Assembly (NCBI GenBank): GCA_013360405.1
Contig: JABWBR010000003.1
Span: 59,767-123,766, forward strand
Direction: 5' to 3'
From: Saprospiraceae bacterium
Lineage (GTDB): Bacteria; Bacteroidota; Bacteroidia; Chitinophagales; Saprospiraceae
DNA: 64,000 bases
Shown in pieces: positions 53,201-58,114 of the stretch (its first letter is position 1; each line of letters opens with the position of its first letter). Below the pieces are notes generated by a model. That model did not search any database, had not been told where the DNA came from, and worked only from the letters and a program-made list of their open reading frames with translations. Position numbers and translations under genes: made by a program.

Positions 53201-54866
53201 GGATATAAGAGTCGTCGTAATATTCCGGCGACAATTGAATAGAATAAGTACAGGTGGGGTTATTGGGGTCGCGCACTGCCTGCAACAAGTCGCCTACCGT
53301 AGCGTCGTTATAGCAGCAGTTGCCTTCGATATCGGCATTTTGATAGCCGAACTGGTCGCCACGACGGTCGCGGATACCCAACAACATATTGCCTTCCGCA
53401 TCAAATTCAATATCAGTAATCATCGGCGCGCCTTGTTCGTTGAAGCCGCCGCCCAACCAACTGCTCCGCCAGGGATTCCAATTTGATCGGTAATCAAAAT
53501 CAAAACTCAATTCGGGTGTGGCCGAAAATGTTTCGGTGGCAATATCAAATGCAAAAACGGTGCCCGTCATGTCGTTGCGGGTACCGACGATATTTCCGGT
53601 AGCATCTTCAGCAGAACATACGATACCTACAAATACTTTCCCCCTTTTTATCTTTAAGCCGAACGGGCGAAATTCCCCGCTTGCAGGGGTACTGCAGGGA
53701 TCAGGAATGTCATAACTTTTAATCCGGTTTGCCGCGTCGGCTAATGTCGGCGCCTGCGGGTTAAACGGATCGCCTAAATCTATAGAGTATAGTTTTCTGT
53801 CATAGAGATTAACAACCCATAGGTAGCGGCCGTCTTCCGAGATATCAAGGTCGCCCAAAGATAATTTTCCTACCTGGCCGTAAGCAGCGGGGTCCGCATT
53901 GGGGTCCGTTTTGTTGGCAGGCAGGTTGCGATCTGCATTCGAGCCGATAACCGGGCTAAATTCTACAACGTTGTATGCAATTTTCGCATCTGTATATGGG
54001 TTAACTTCATCGCTCGTCGGAAAACCAAGCGCATCCAAATCCATAAACGCCAAACTTCCGACTAAATCAACATTGCTGGGATCAATAATGTAAATACCGC
54101 CGCCGCCCAAAGGCCCTAAGCCCGAGTGGCGCTTCAAAAATGCAGAAGTAAAAAGTTTCTGCGCCTGTCTTGAATAAGCAACCCCATAGGCAGAACCTAT
54201 CTGGCTGGCATAAGCCAAAACATCGTGAGGGGGGCCGGATGCCCCGGGGCGGCCGGAGTTCGCCCCATAGCCATTGTCCCGATATTGGAAACTTACAAAA
54301 GCGTCAGACGGACCAGCCGTTCCCCCGGCCAGGTTGTCGCCGTTGACATAACAGGGCACGTACACCGGCGGGTTTTCATCAATGGCAAAATCTGCCGGGT
54401 AATTGATGATGAAATTATGCACGCCGGGGCCGGATGCAAATTGCACGCCGGTGCCGTAAGTGTCGCCGTTTGCAGCCGGATAATCCTCTGCCGGATCAAG
54501 GTTGCATAACCCACTGGGGATAACGAATTCAATCCGCACCGGATAATTCGGAGGGTTGTAGGAATAGTTACCACTGTTATTAGTGGTAGTACTCCCCACA
54601 AATTGATCTTTAAACGGCGGAGAGGCATTTGTATAAAAATTAACAATAATGCCTTCTCTACCCGGCTCTCCCCCCTGTTGTATCCCATCCCCGTTGTAAT
54701 CGCGGAATGCAGTTCCCGTAACCTGGCCCTGAGCCAATACGGCAAAACAACAGAAAGCTAAAAACGAAACCGCCTTGAGTTGCCACTTTTTCAATGGCAA
54801 AGGAGGCTTCCAGTTGGATTTTTTGCGATCAGGTCGCTCGCAATTCTTGGTTGTACACCTTTTCAT
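35211..54866 (-). CDS. giant T9SS surface protein with SdrD-like, DUF11, HYR, dockerin and cohesin-like domains
   Basis: 6551 residues in one uninterrupted frame. Residues 1-48 are a long signal sequence ending AVLAQGQ. Domains in order: an SdrD-like domain (~49-120); a ~520-residue beta-propeller-like region with GNADRN/DISEDGRYLWVVN; 14 more SdrD-like domains (~641-3012), each ~165-185 residues with GSTVFxDxDNDG, GIPGV and EGEYYLKI; 11 DUF11-like domains (~3015-4855) starting FDLALxKxLxPGQ and ending in an acidic GEDEDDHDPA linker; Cys-containing HYR/Ig-like domains (~4860-6130); a dockerin-like pair (FDIILITKHIL, DANNSKTITVQDIIQIRKLIL, ~6190-6260); a cohesin-like sandwich (~6325-6460); and a T9SS type A domain (NMPNPFSKSTVIGFYLPE to the end). 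It is presumably a cell-surface adhesin or filament stabilised by calcium. Ligand unknown. Confidence 0.93.
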   Translation of the reverse strand: MKRCTTKNCERPDRKKSNWKPPLPLKKWQLKAVSFLAFCCFAVLAQGQVTGTAFRDYNGDGIQQGGEPGREGIIVNFYTNASPPFKDQFVGSTTTNNSGNYSYNPPNYPVRIEFVIPSGLCNLDPAEDYPAANGDTYGTGVQFASGPGVHNFIINYPADFAIDENPPVYVPCYVNGDNLAGGTAGPSDAFVSFQYRDNGYGANSGRPGASGPPHDVLAYASQIGSAYGVAYSRQAQKLFTSAFLKRHSGLGPLGGGGIYIIDPSNVDLVGSLAFMDLDALGFPTSDEVNPYTDAKIAYNVVEFSPVIGSNADRNLPANKTDPNADPAAYGQVGKLSLGDLDISEDGRYLWVVNLYDRKLYSIDLGDPFNPQAPTLADAANRIKSYDIPDPCSTPASGEFRPFGLKIKRGKVFVGIVCSAEDATGNIVGTRNDMTGTVFAFDIATETFSATPELSFDFDYRSNWNPWRSSWLGGGFNEQGAPMITDIEFDAEGNMLLGIRDRRGDQFGYQNADIEGNCCYNDATVGDLLQAVRDPNNPTCTYSIQLSPEYYDDSYIHPESTQGALTVHFTSTFDGVLTTVLDPIGIWSGGVWLYDNNTGNLTNDPPGYAGYEIFYSAAPGDGASTFGKANGLGDIESYGIVPPIEIGNLVWEDTDRDGIQDGGEPLLTGVLMELLDAGGNVIATDVTDANGGYYFNYANVMDPAGPGVLGPLPNTTYTVRISPTHFTNSKGTGVLTGYLLTSTNESGSGIANASDNDASLVGGLAQITVNTGSNGENDHSFDFGLIKTVSIGSTVFSDLDNDGLFEPQDGENGIPGVELELFSTGPDGVKGNGDDVSHGIVITDAAGNYLFFNLVEGEYYLKIQNAEFGVGEPLYRFISSTPTDPNDNQDDNDDNGIDMGLVGGVTYMVMSPEITLTAGTEPVAPAEGGSGSTQDDGEDSNGDMTVDFGFVPALSIGSTVYIDDTPGLNATDNNGLQDVGEIGRAGVRLQLFTPGPDGIKGNADDVEVPVGPDGLLGTADDASGGILTDANGNYLFDYLLPNRYYVKLPVSNFTAGGALDDFNLSSIPTSENDDQADNDDNGQQMGGAAGMVMSALIDLRAGNEPVGEPGQGGTQDNGDDDNGDMTVDFGFVPSVSVGSLVFIDLNNNGLYDGADFGINGVEVQLFTTGADGIKGTADDALVNTGPDGRPFTTDDFPGGVFTAFVGVQPGAYYFSGLPEGEYYLKIQPSQMTAGGPLELYSLSSLDIATTGTDNPTDNDDNGLQMGGAGGMVMSPEFMLTADAEPSTEPGSGGSQDDADDDNGDMTKDFGFTPAVSVGSTVFSDLDNNGIFEPQDGENGIPGVMVTLYSTGPDGVKGNGDDVLIGTEITDSNGDYLFDGLYQGEYYLAITTTEFGAGEPLNGYGSSTVTDTNDNGDDNDDNGIAMGFLGSTYSVMSPEFTLTPNTEPVAPAESGQGSAQDDADDDNGDMTQDFGFVQLLSIASFVWVDDNNNGQFDLGELPVSGVRILLRSPGPDGLRNTGDDFEINAGPDGLLGTADDAAGGTLTDANGVYFFGYLYPGDYYLEVPASNFAAGNALAAYQLSSTPTSLSDDQIDNDDNGEQLTGAGTAILSPIINLQVGAEPTSEPGAGGNQDNSDDDNGDMTQDFGVIPAVSVGSQVFADLNNDGIFNGTDFGINGVEVQLWSTGPDGIKGNLDDELINVGPDGVPNTADDAPAGVVTSTVSGQDGVYFFSGLPEGEYYLKIQSDQMSTGGALEYYPLSSADIASSATDNSTDNDDNGLQMGGAGGMVMSPEFTLDAGTEPTTEPGPGGAQDNTHPYVDANGDMTKDFGFTPAVSIGSTVFSDIDNDGLHEPQDGENGIPGVIVQVYSTGPNGTKENGGGDDVLVATDNTDPQGNYFVGGLYQGEYYVLITAGEFGVGEPLNGFVSSTPTDVNDNGQDEDDNGIAMGLVGTTYFVMSPEITLGADSEPVVNAEDGEGSTQDDYDDDNGDMTVDFGFVPTLSIGSTVWVDDQSGQNATDNNGLQDAGENGLAGVTVQLFTAGPDGIKGNADDVEVNVGPDGLLGTADDTAGGMLTNASGNYYFGNLLPEVYYVKLPVANFANGGAAEAFPLSSDPTNENDDQMDGDDNGIQMGGLGGMIMSPLINLFAGTEPMGEPGQGGTQDDADDDNGDMTVDFGLIPGVSVGSNVFVDANNNGIDDGAGEPGIPGVTVELWSTGSDGVKGTADDVLAGNDVTDTNGDYFIGGLPEGEYYLKIQTDQFVAGGPLYNYPISSADLASTSTDNPTDNDDNGLQMGGAGGMVMSPEFTLIADSEPTTEPGPGGDQDDADDDNGDMTKDFGFVPALSVGSTVFADIDNDGLFEPQDGENGIPGVTLTLYSTGPDGIKGNGDDALIGTQITDANGDYFFGGLYPGEYYIAIEAVEFGSGEPLNGFASSAPTDSNDNGQDNDDNGIEMGLLGSTYMVMSPEFILAADTEPLVNAEDGQGSDQDDADDDNGDMTQDFGFVPVLAIGSTVFVDDLSGQNATDNNGVQDAGELGLAGVTVQLFTAGPDGIKGNADDIEIPAGPDGLMGTADDAPGGMITNAGGLYRFGNLMPGVYYVKLPVGNFATGGAAEAYPLSSEPTNENDDQMDSDDNGIQMGGSGGMIMSPLITLAAGTEPIGEPGTGGTLDDADDDNGDMTVDFGLIPAVSVGSNVFVDANNNGVDDGAGEAGIPGVTVELWHTGPDGIKGTADDELAGSDVTDNNGDFFMGGLPEGEYYLKIQPDQLAAGGPLADYTLSSEDIATSASDNTTDADDNGLQMGGAGGMVMSPEFLLTANTEPTTEPGSGGTQDDADENNGDMTKDFGFTPAVSIGSTVFVDFDNNGLQDFNPVEVGIPGVTMELYDAGPDQLIGGGDDVLIATDVTDSNGDYFFGGLYEGKYYVQIPAAQFGAGMSLAGLPLSSVDTDVNDNQQDFDDNGAQAGGQGTTVTSPVIMLMAGVEPTGTQEDAQGGTQDDADDNNGDMTVDFGFVPIQFDLALYKTLAVGEDATVEPGDTVTFTITVVNQGNLAAANIEIFDYIPAGFSFDASLNPVWNAVAGGATTTLPGVLDINQTTSIDIVLVVDAPLPAGTTLTNLAEISGATDEFGTPQPDVDSTPNDDPDDDTFLSDNEINGNGNNGGDEDDHDPASVVVEIFDLALIKLLGPGQAAQVIPGDTIHYVIRVINQGMIAADNIEVSDYVPANMTYEGGITGNNSAGWSFSSGIVSRTINAGDELPSGGLSPGDSIEVSIYLTLNNPLAAGLSVRNLAEITSATDENGDPQVDDDSTPDDTPGNDVVNQDNEVSGDANDGEDEDDHDYADISTLTFDLASIKLLAPGQSATVEPGDTVHYVIRVINQGDIAADNIEVSDYVPTGMNYEGGITGNDNEGWSLSGSTVSRVLNIGDELATGGLAPGASVEVDIFLTVNDPLPAGTSLRNFSEISDATDENGDDQVDDDSTPNDNPNDDVVNNDNDVSGDGNNGEDEDDHDYADVAVETFDLALMKLTAPGQSLTVEPGDTVHYRIRVINQGTIAADNILVSDYVPAQMYFEGGISGNSGWTQVGALVQRTISVANGDLPAGGLAPTDSVEVDLYLTLNAPLPGGLSIDNYAEVTDATDENGDDQIDVDSTPDDNGTNDVLTQDNEVSGNGNDGEDEDDHDIATVITEVFDLALIKELGPNEDEFVSTGDTVLYFITVINQGQIAADSIEVTDHIPTGMILVDSDWTSTTGNKATRMLNAGDELPANGLQSGQNVTVAIQLYMQDELPAGTQLWNWAEISSAEDNEDNDHVDIDSEPDGTVGNDNYFEDNEIQGDGLNGEDEDDHDPAVVIMNSFDLALYKTLAPGQEQLVEPGDLVTFRITVVNQGQIPAKNVLVYDSWDVDHFVLSDPDWTFLGPPPTVGTAFASLSIADTIYPGDSYIVDITMRVKDPLPANTVMVNLAEIGYAEDIEGNVPEDIDSDPDIDRENDSYLTDNEINGNGQNGGDEDDHDPAQLVVKTFDLALVKQLGPGQSETVEPGDTVVYTIRVFNQGQIAADSIALSDYIPAGMNFDAGLNPEWSVNTAGDVAQTLLSVAESEIAAGGLQPGDEVSVNIYLIIDAPLAAGYEFVNWAEITRATDEEGYETDDVDSHPDDIANNDTFLQDDEINGNADIGGDEDDHDPATVVVEVFDLALYKQLSPGQSMIVEPGDTISYTIAVVNQGTIAADNIRIVDYVPTGMSFDGVLNPVWTISLGKVITDLRVSEGDLPAGGLLPGQTATVTVQLILDSPLPPGLSLTNWAEIVSATDDSGAPQQDDDSTPDSNPNNDLYLQDNDIDGDGLAGGDEDDHDPATVITEAFDLALVKLLSPGQDAVVAPGDTVSYTIQVINQGQIAADNIEVTDYLPAQLLFDNALNPNWVFISGNRARTTLRVSEGELPSGGLAPGGTATVTLQLVLVDPLPQGLQLINWAEISNATDDSGDPQDDVDSNPDGINNDNYLVDNEINGNGLQGGDEDDHDQAVITTLSFDLALVKQLAPGQVYGVEPGDTVQFVITVFNQGTIAADNILVTDYLPATLNFVAALNPDWSLVGGNPTTTLSVAQGELPTGGLAPNATVDVYISLVVDNPLPPGTQIVNTAEVTSATDQNGNSVVDMDSEPDAANDDVFLQDNEISGDGLGGEDEDDHDIATVITQVFDLALIKTLEVGQLSTVGLNDTITFVIEVINQGMIAADNIQVTDYLPQGLLFFQTLNPGWSLSGGQPTTTLSVANGALASTGLLPGASVYVEINLVVAPDVAEGLELVNFAEISAATDTNGDPKQDIDSTPDSNGNNDTYVHDNDVNGNGTIGEDEDDHDPAEVELECYRTAGVDTHIETCLGCSEAVVVVDFFGSLGGNPDTGGYWTDLDNSGLDLSNPSAVPVTDLAPGLYHFAYTISGINGCANRTAILELEVVSIENLVCNADINISLGENCVAEVGVDNLLEGDLPCYNALEVHIYTSSGFDLGNTVTEAVIGQTLTFKVEDPLCGNHCWGTIKIEDKRKPVITCPDDTDQAMVTEQVQTISGALSAGDPQLDLDDHYCFLNLTNPVNGPHYYDLFTFTVTESDIYTFDLNTSWGDGIVALYQGSFNADQPCANIIALGDDNLNGTFGIFDPFDPILRLSLPLEPGVQYVLLTSSFDTTQTGDYSYTVYSDGDGLITGLPLTAQVAKRDLICTDVDDIFDNLLSAQYTGMATAVDNCTDPVTDITFTDLILSDGGDCGEVVIMRRFVATDESGNSAQCVQEITVRKATMDDVILPPYVVYVECDETIPTDQNGNPHPSLTGFPFLFTAFGIVELDDSYCNLGASYFDYPHAQVCEGTYEFRREWTVFNWCAPASTIIYNQIIKVGDFSAPEVFCPVEDYDWDGTADLLTYSTGPYDCTAVIEAPLPQVEDNCSSTQIVTEVVHIATVDVTNQYGQVTGTTQQSIVVATIADGASRIVANLEIGSYFFRYIVTDACNHQTIIECPFRVIDDIAPIAICDDNLHISIGGDGYAQVSADDIDEGSWDNCSPVRLEVRRSYAVNDTCEPVEPYFGNWSDIVDFGCCDVNDSVTIELRVWEDADHDGLWGAWYGNPDLDGDGYPDVDTLDDKGNMCWQEVLIEDKLNPYCTAPHDVTITCDELPYDFPRETSQASQADTVLLQQLFGVALGSDNCPGAQVKELAPIWDLECGSGTIIRRFSVTDAVGNVSTNTCQQIITIQKIHNYEIKFPKDASANCGVPHPDTLEVHDQGCDLLAVSVEDEVFSASGDECYKIFRTYRIINWCEYNGTDDPIVVSRDEDCDNNPGDEDIWVLVRQSGVGGQKVTYYDRNNNEGDNVPAPFLKNPSCDGRTNPAGYWMNSVPGSYGTAAITSRGYWEYTQVIKVYDNVQPVINASAAEPFCSYSSDIAGGCPGEVEIPFTVDENCTPDDLEITVLLDAFSDGVLDGDITAASLTGTYPDFVIVGNFPLGQHLFEVHVHDGCGNVNALEIPFEVVDCKAPAPICINGLTIELMPVVPVSDVDGDGIADTGAMTIWASDFVASPVEDCTGPVRYSIHIADEVTNGSNIPDPSQTSLILTCADPSTTIIRIYAWDSAFNPYAVQPDGTVGGPNFDFCETYVIIQDNMFDVCPDVVPGSGMIAGVIATPNDEVVEGVAVDLSGQAVMNYATALDGQFSFNNLQTGYDYTVTPQLDSDPLNGVSTFDIILITKHILTTQPLDNPYNMIAADANNSKTITVQDIIQIRKLILTLEDNFPNNTSWRFVPAYYQFPVPTNPWFEDFPEVINVNDLSGQLMGQDFIAIKIGDINSSALTSFAAIEEREIKGLFEIHTNDIELKAGEEYKVALRADELAQIQGWQGTLQFDAAVLEFKDINYGAIQPGHVGLRHVADGAITMSWNDPAGTNGSGVDQLTSLIFKAKQNARLSQVLGIGSRYTRAEAYNAKGELLNLGLQFRNRAEESYALYQNMPNPFSKSTVIGFYLPEASNADLIIQSVDGKVIKHIQAEYAKGYHQVLLDANELSRGVMFYTLRTGNFSATRKMILVE
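40320..45830 (-). repeat. array of 11 ~500-bp DUF11-encoding repeats
   Basis: Acidic-linker codons recur at about 40330, 40830, 41330, 41840, 42340, 42850, 43340, 43840, 44350, 44870 and 45370. The pitch is therefore close to 500 bp. Each unit encodes FDLAL..., EPGDTV..., INQGxIAADNI and a D/E-rich linker. Confidence 0.85.
45835..52515 (-). repeat. array of 13 SdrD-like repeats in a three-domain (A-B-C) higher-order pattern
   Basis: Unit boundaries (DFGF/DFGL codons) are near 52515, 52015, 51470, 50930, 50440, 49920, 49370, 48870, 48330, 47851, 47350, 46810, 46328 and 45835. Type A carries EPQDGENGIPGV, type B carries a second GPDGLLGTADD insert, and type C carries NNNG..D.G. Successive triplets span about 1585, 1560, 1519 and 1523 bp, and a final A-like unit follows. 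Confidence 0.85.
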
Positions 54867-55197
54867 GAGACTTCAATTTCAAATGAACGATATTGACTGA
54901 TTTGTTAGTAACCAACTATACAGGGTGAATCCGTGAGTTTCAAAGCCGGTAGCTTCTCTGCTTGCACTTTTTCACGGCACTAAGGTAGATTTGAAGCGGG
55001 GGAACGTCAGGGACAAAAGCGCGGCTTTTAACAATATGATAATTGGGTGATAAGCATTACAATAATTTCATTAATCATTAATTATCAATTACTTATTATT
55101 TGTTAAATAATATCGATAGCTTGCACTGAATTTTAATAAAAAGGGCCGTTACAACTGTGCTGCAACGGCCCTTAACCAATAGGGAACGAACAATCTA
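54867..55197. other. gene-free 331 bp: AT-rich leader of the giant gene and a terminator
   Basis: The segment must carry the promoter and leader of the giant gene (minus strand), but no TAnnTTTG box on that strand was found near the start. 55040-55140 is very AT-rich. The right end holds the terminator at 55131-55173. Confidence 0.6.
55131..55173 (-). terminator. rho-independent terminator of the small minus-strand gene
   Basis: On the minus strand AAGGGCCGTT and AACGGCCCTT form a 10-bp perfect stem (55141-55150 with 55164-55173), followed by TTTTATTAAAA. It lies 24 bp after the small gene's stop codon, supporting that this gene is real. Confidence 0.8.
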
Positions 55198-55608
55198 TTA
55201 AAAATCCACCATTAAATATTGAGGAGTTGTTTTGATTACATATTCGCCTGGATGAATAAACGCCGAGCTCAATCCCAGCCTTTTTTCTAACCGGTGTGGG
55301 AGTCTAAAAACCTCAAGCACGGTAAACAACCCGCTCTGAAAATGCTGCTTCCATATAGATTCGCTAATGGTAGCTTTCAGAAAATAAAATCTGGCACGTT
55401 TATTGGCATTAAGGCCTATGATGGCGTGCACCAGTGGGCATTCGCCCGAATATTGACGCGGCGCCACCACTACCCGACAAATGCCGACTCCCCTGCATTT
55501 TGCGCTGGGGGAACCCAAGACGACGTCTGTTCGCAACACGAATTCAGGCAGCACCTCCCCTTGTCCGCCCGATCCGGTCAAATCGGTTAATGTACTTGTT
55601 AATATCAT
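55198..55608 (-). CDS. small protein with CxxxxxC-type motif (KCRGVGICRV), unrecognised
   Basis: 136 residues, starting MILTSTLTDLTGSGGQGEVLPEF. No signal peptide or membrane helix. The central SAKCRGVGICRVVVAPRQYSGECP has three Cys in a Gly-rich context, and the C-terminal half is regular (FYFLKATISESIWKQHFQSG, FIHPGEYVIK). I do not recognise the family with confidence. Support for being a gene: length, a strong terminator just downstream, and lack of any competing frame. It lies between the giant surface-protein gene and the two ~510-residue paralogues. Function unknown. Confidence 0.6.
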   Translation of the reverse strand: MILTSTLTDLTGSGGQGEVLPEFVLRTDVVLGSPSAKCRGVGICRVVVAPRQYSGECPLVHAIIGLNANKRARFYFLKATISESIWKQHFQSGLFTVLEVFRLPHRLEKRLGLSSAFIHPGEYVIKTTPQYLMVDF

Positions 55609-55822
55609 TAGAACGTGTTTTTTACTCTCCGCCGGGGCTAATTCCCAGAATGAAATTGATCTTCACAATTGAATTTTGAACGCTAAGTTATTGTGTAACC
55701 TGCTTAGACGGTCAGACAGATTGGGGGGATGAATCTATCTGAAAAGAACATTAGTCAAATAAATAAAAAATTCATAAAACGCTGTTCTTAAGACAATTGA
55801 ACCTATTCAATAACCACATTAA

Positions 55823-57355
55823 TTACCCTCTTTTTACTCGTTTTGCGCTAAAATCGAGAGATAGCAGCGCCATTTCCCACAGGTCTTCGTAGGGTATGAT
55901 CTCTATATCGTGCGATTGATTGGCAATATCGAGCGGTACTTTTTGAAGCATTTGTACGTGTTTGGCGGCATGCCTGATCACCGCAGCCCGGTGAAAACTT
56001 TGCGAAGGCATTTGCATCAGCATTTTGATAAAGCAATTGCTTCTGTACGTATCATCCCTTCGCAAATAACGCGAGCTATATTTTTCAATAGCTTCCAGCC
56101 TGTCGGTAATTTCGTCGTAGCGTTTTTTCAGCAACAAATACAGCACCTGGAAGATCAGAATCGGGATATTCATGCCTCGCTTGTCTTTGGAATAAATGGG
56201 GGTTTCATTGATAAATTTGGCAAACCTGAATTTGTTGAAATAAGTGTTATCGGGGTCAGGTTTTACATTCCCGGCCTCGATAAGATAATACAAATATGCC
56301 TCGATAATCCGCCAATACTCCAGCAAAGCCGAGGGCAGGCTGCTGAATTTCTTGTGCTTTACTGCCGATAAAAACAAGCGATAAGCCTCCTGGTATTCGC
56401 CGGCATGCAGCGACAACATGAGCAACAACTCCTGGTATTTGAACCAGTTGTATGCGCCCTCCTGCAACAATCCCAGCCCGCGTTCAGCCGCTTTTTTTCC
56501 CTTTTCGTAATCTTTCAATTGCACATAACACACCATCTCCTGATACAAAAAAGCCTGTAGCGGCACGCCGGCTATGTATGCTTTTGATTCAAAAAAACGG
56601 ATAGCCTTTTCGCATACGGCAATCGTGTTGCGATAGTCGTTGATACTGGAATAAATGGTGGCTTCTATCAGCCGCCCGCAAAACTGTAAGCGGTAAGTGC
56701 CGTACTTTTCCAGGGGTTCTTTGAGCTGTAGCCAATACATTTTGACCTGGTCGTGAATCTGGCGCTGCGTCGATTTACTGTTGACATAATTGGCCGTGAT
56801 AAACGTATACATCTCTTCCGAGATATTCTCCCATTGGTAAATATCTTCGTATTGCGTTGCCAGTTGCCGGTAGTATTCGTGGCGTTTCTGATCGCCTTCG
56901 ATAGAACCGTAGTGGAGCCGCAGCGTGCGGGCCATTTCCTGAACTACGTCGGTAAAGTCATATTTGATCGCTTTTTTCAGCACTTCTTCTGCCAGGGCCG
57001 TAGGCGCATACCGGGCATTTTTACCCTGCATGATCTTGATCGCCGCCCACGATTTGTAACATTCGAAATAGGCCCGCTGCCTGGCATGGTAGTGCGGTTC
57101 CAACAGGTCGATCTCAAAAAGCTTGTCGAGCAAAAATGATTTGAGCGCGGCCTTTACCTTGTTATAAGGTGTGACGCTTTTTTCGCGGGGATACAGGATT
57201 TGCCGGGCCGCCTCGTCTGAAATAGCCTTGCCCTCGGCAACCAGTTGATATAACGCCTGCATCTGCGCATTCCAGCGCAGTTCGCCTCCTTGGCGTTCTA
57301 TGGCGCGCATTTTCCCTCTTGTGACAATAGCTACCAATTCCCTGAGCTCTTGCAT
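55823..57355 (-). CDS. helical protein of unrecognised ~510-aa family, paralogue 1
   Basis: 510 residues, without signal peptide or membrane helix. The sequence is almost entirely alpha-helical and suggests TPR-like repeats (EKGKKAAERGLGLLQEGAYNWFKYQELLLMLSLHAGEYQEAYRLF). It is clearly paralogous to the gene at 58115-59656. The most conserved stretch is near the C-terminus: RGMNIPILIFQVLYLL, RLEAIEKYSSRYLRRDDTYRSNCFIKML, ANQSHDIEIIPYEDLWE. No catalytic motif is seen. A scaffold or regulatory role is a guess only. The frame starts MQELRELVAIVTRGKMRAI; an ATG lies near the paralogue's start in alignment, which supports it. Confidence 0.8.
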   Translation of the reverse strand: MQELRELVAIVTRGKMRAIERQGGELRWNAQMQALYQLVAEGKAISDEAARQILYPREKSVTPYNKVKAALKSFLLDKLFEIDLLEPHYHARQRAYFECYKSWAAIKIMQGKNARYAPTALAEEVLKKAIKYDFTDVVQEMARTLRLHYGSIEGDQKRHEYYRQLATQYEDIYQWENISEEMYTFITANYVNSKSTQRQIHDQVKMYWLQLKEPLEKYGTYRLQFCGRLIEATIYSSINDYRNTIAVCEKAIRFFESKAYIAGVPLQAFLYQEMVCYVQLKDYEKGKKAAERGLGLLQEGAYNWFKYQELLLMLSLHAGEYQEAYRLFLSAVKHKKFSSLPSALLEYWRIIEAYLYYLIEAGNVKPDPDNTYFNKFRFAKFINETPIYSKDKRGMNIPILIFQVLYLLLKKRYDEITDRLEAIEKYSSRYLRRDDTYRSNCFIKMLMQMPSQSFHRAAVIRHAAKHVQMLQKVPLDIANQSHDIEIIPYEDLWEMALLSLDFSAKRVKRG

Positions 57356-57460
57356 GCTTCGGCGATCAATTTTTTATTATCAGTAGAGAGGGGGACTAAA
57401 GGGGTAGTCAGCTTGTATTGTTGCGCAATGTAACAACAATTGCGTATTCCTGCAAATTCA

Positions 57461-57495
57461 AAACAAAAAAAGGATGGCCGCCCATGGCCATCCTT
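57461..57495 (-). terminator. terminator-like hairpin without an assigned upstream gene
   Basis: On the minus strand AAGGATGGCC and GGCCATCCTT form a 10-bp perfect stem (57470-57479 with 57486-57495), followed by TTTTTTTGTTTTG. The nearest minus-strand gene upstream already has its own terminator at 57993-58026. Confidence 0.75.
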
Positions 57496-57571
57496 ACTAT
57501 CTCGTTCATTGCAAACCAATGAAACACTGTACTGCTTTCCTGTTATATTTCGTCTCTTTTGTTCAAAAATT

Positions 57572-57632
57572 CCGGCGCCTGTTGTTTTATCATTTTTATT
57601 AAGGGGACTACAATCAAACAACACGGCGCCGG
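57572..57632 (-). repeat. 16-bp stem-loop (CCGGCGCCTGTTGTTT) in intergenic region
   Basis: 57572-57587 pairs with 57616-57632, with one bulged base and a 28-nt loop. On the minus strand it is followed by AATTTTTG, so it may itself terminate or belong to a structured RNA ending at 57461. Confidence 0.6.
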
Positions 57633-57992
57633 ATTTACCTTCTTTCTTCTGAGCCTGTTCGTAGCGGTCTATTCATCCAGGTAGTCGACTTCGAGCTCTC
57701 ACGCTTTCGCGCTTATACGCCTGTTATGTCGATGACAATGACTTTGTTGCTTCTACTTTCCATCGCTTGTAAATTTGTTTCACGATGTAAAAGTATTATC
57801 GTCACCTATATATCTAATAGACAGAAAGACAGGGCTAATCGCTTATAATATAATCTTAATCTATATATCGTTAAATCTATTAATAATTGATTATCAATTT
57901 TTTATAAAATCAAATATACTGTAAATTATTACAGAAACCCTTGTCAACACTATCACATAAATAGTATTTTCCATGCGTGTGCAGGCCTCTGA

Positions 57993-58026
57993 CAAAAAAA
58001 AACAGGGGGCCAAAATGGCCGCCCTG
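57993..58026 (-). terminator. rho-independent terminator of the 513-aa paralogue
   Basis: On the minus strand CAGGGCGGCC pairs with GGCCCCCTG (one mismatch) and TTTTTTTTTG follows. It lies about 90 bp downstream of the stop codon. Confidence 0.75.
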
Positions 58027-58114
58027 CAGGTGTAGCTCGATTACATAATTGAAGGGGACAAAACAAAGGAGACAACAACAGAATACCACGTAGTCCTCGA
58101 GCTTACGTATTCAT

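Larger units (their letters stand above)
57356..58114. other. gene-free 759 bp with three structured hairpins; possible small RNA
   Basis: No convincing gene. On the minus strand it contains a terminator for the downstream paralogue's upstream neighbour (57993-58026), a 16-bp stem-loop (57572-57632) and a second terminator (57461-57495). 57790-57990 is AT-rich. Short frames of 12-16 codons exist but have no ribosome-binding site. Confidence 0.5.

Noticed and set aside
35490..54700. Many long open frames on the strand opposite the giant gene
   Set aside because: They are shadows of the repetitive codon pattern in a single 6551-codon frame that has consistent domains, signal and sorting ends; none of the opposite frames shows a family or a ribosome-binding site.
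57331..57624. A 97-codon frame between the paralogues and the intergenic hairpins
   Set aside because: It runs through the terminator and the start of the next gene and has no family or ribosome-binding site.
57356..58114. Possible third copy of the paralogue family, decayed, between the two genes
   Set aside because: Only a few short similarities (a CCTGNATGAATA-like segment) were found, too weak to support a remnant gene.
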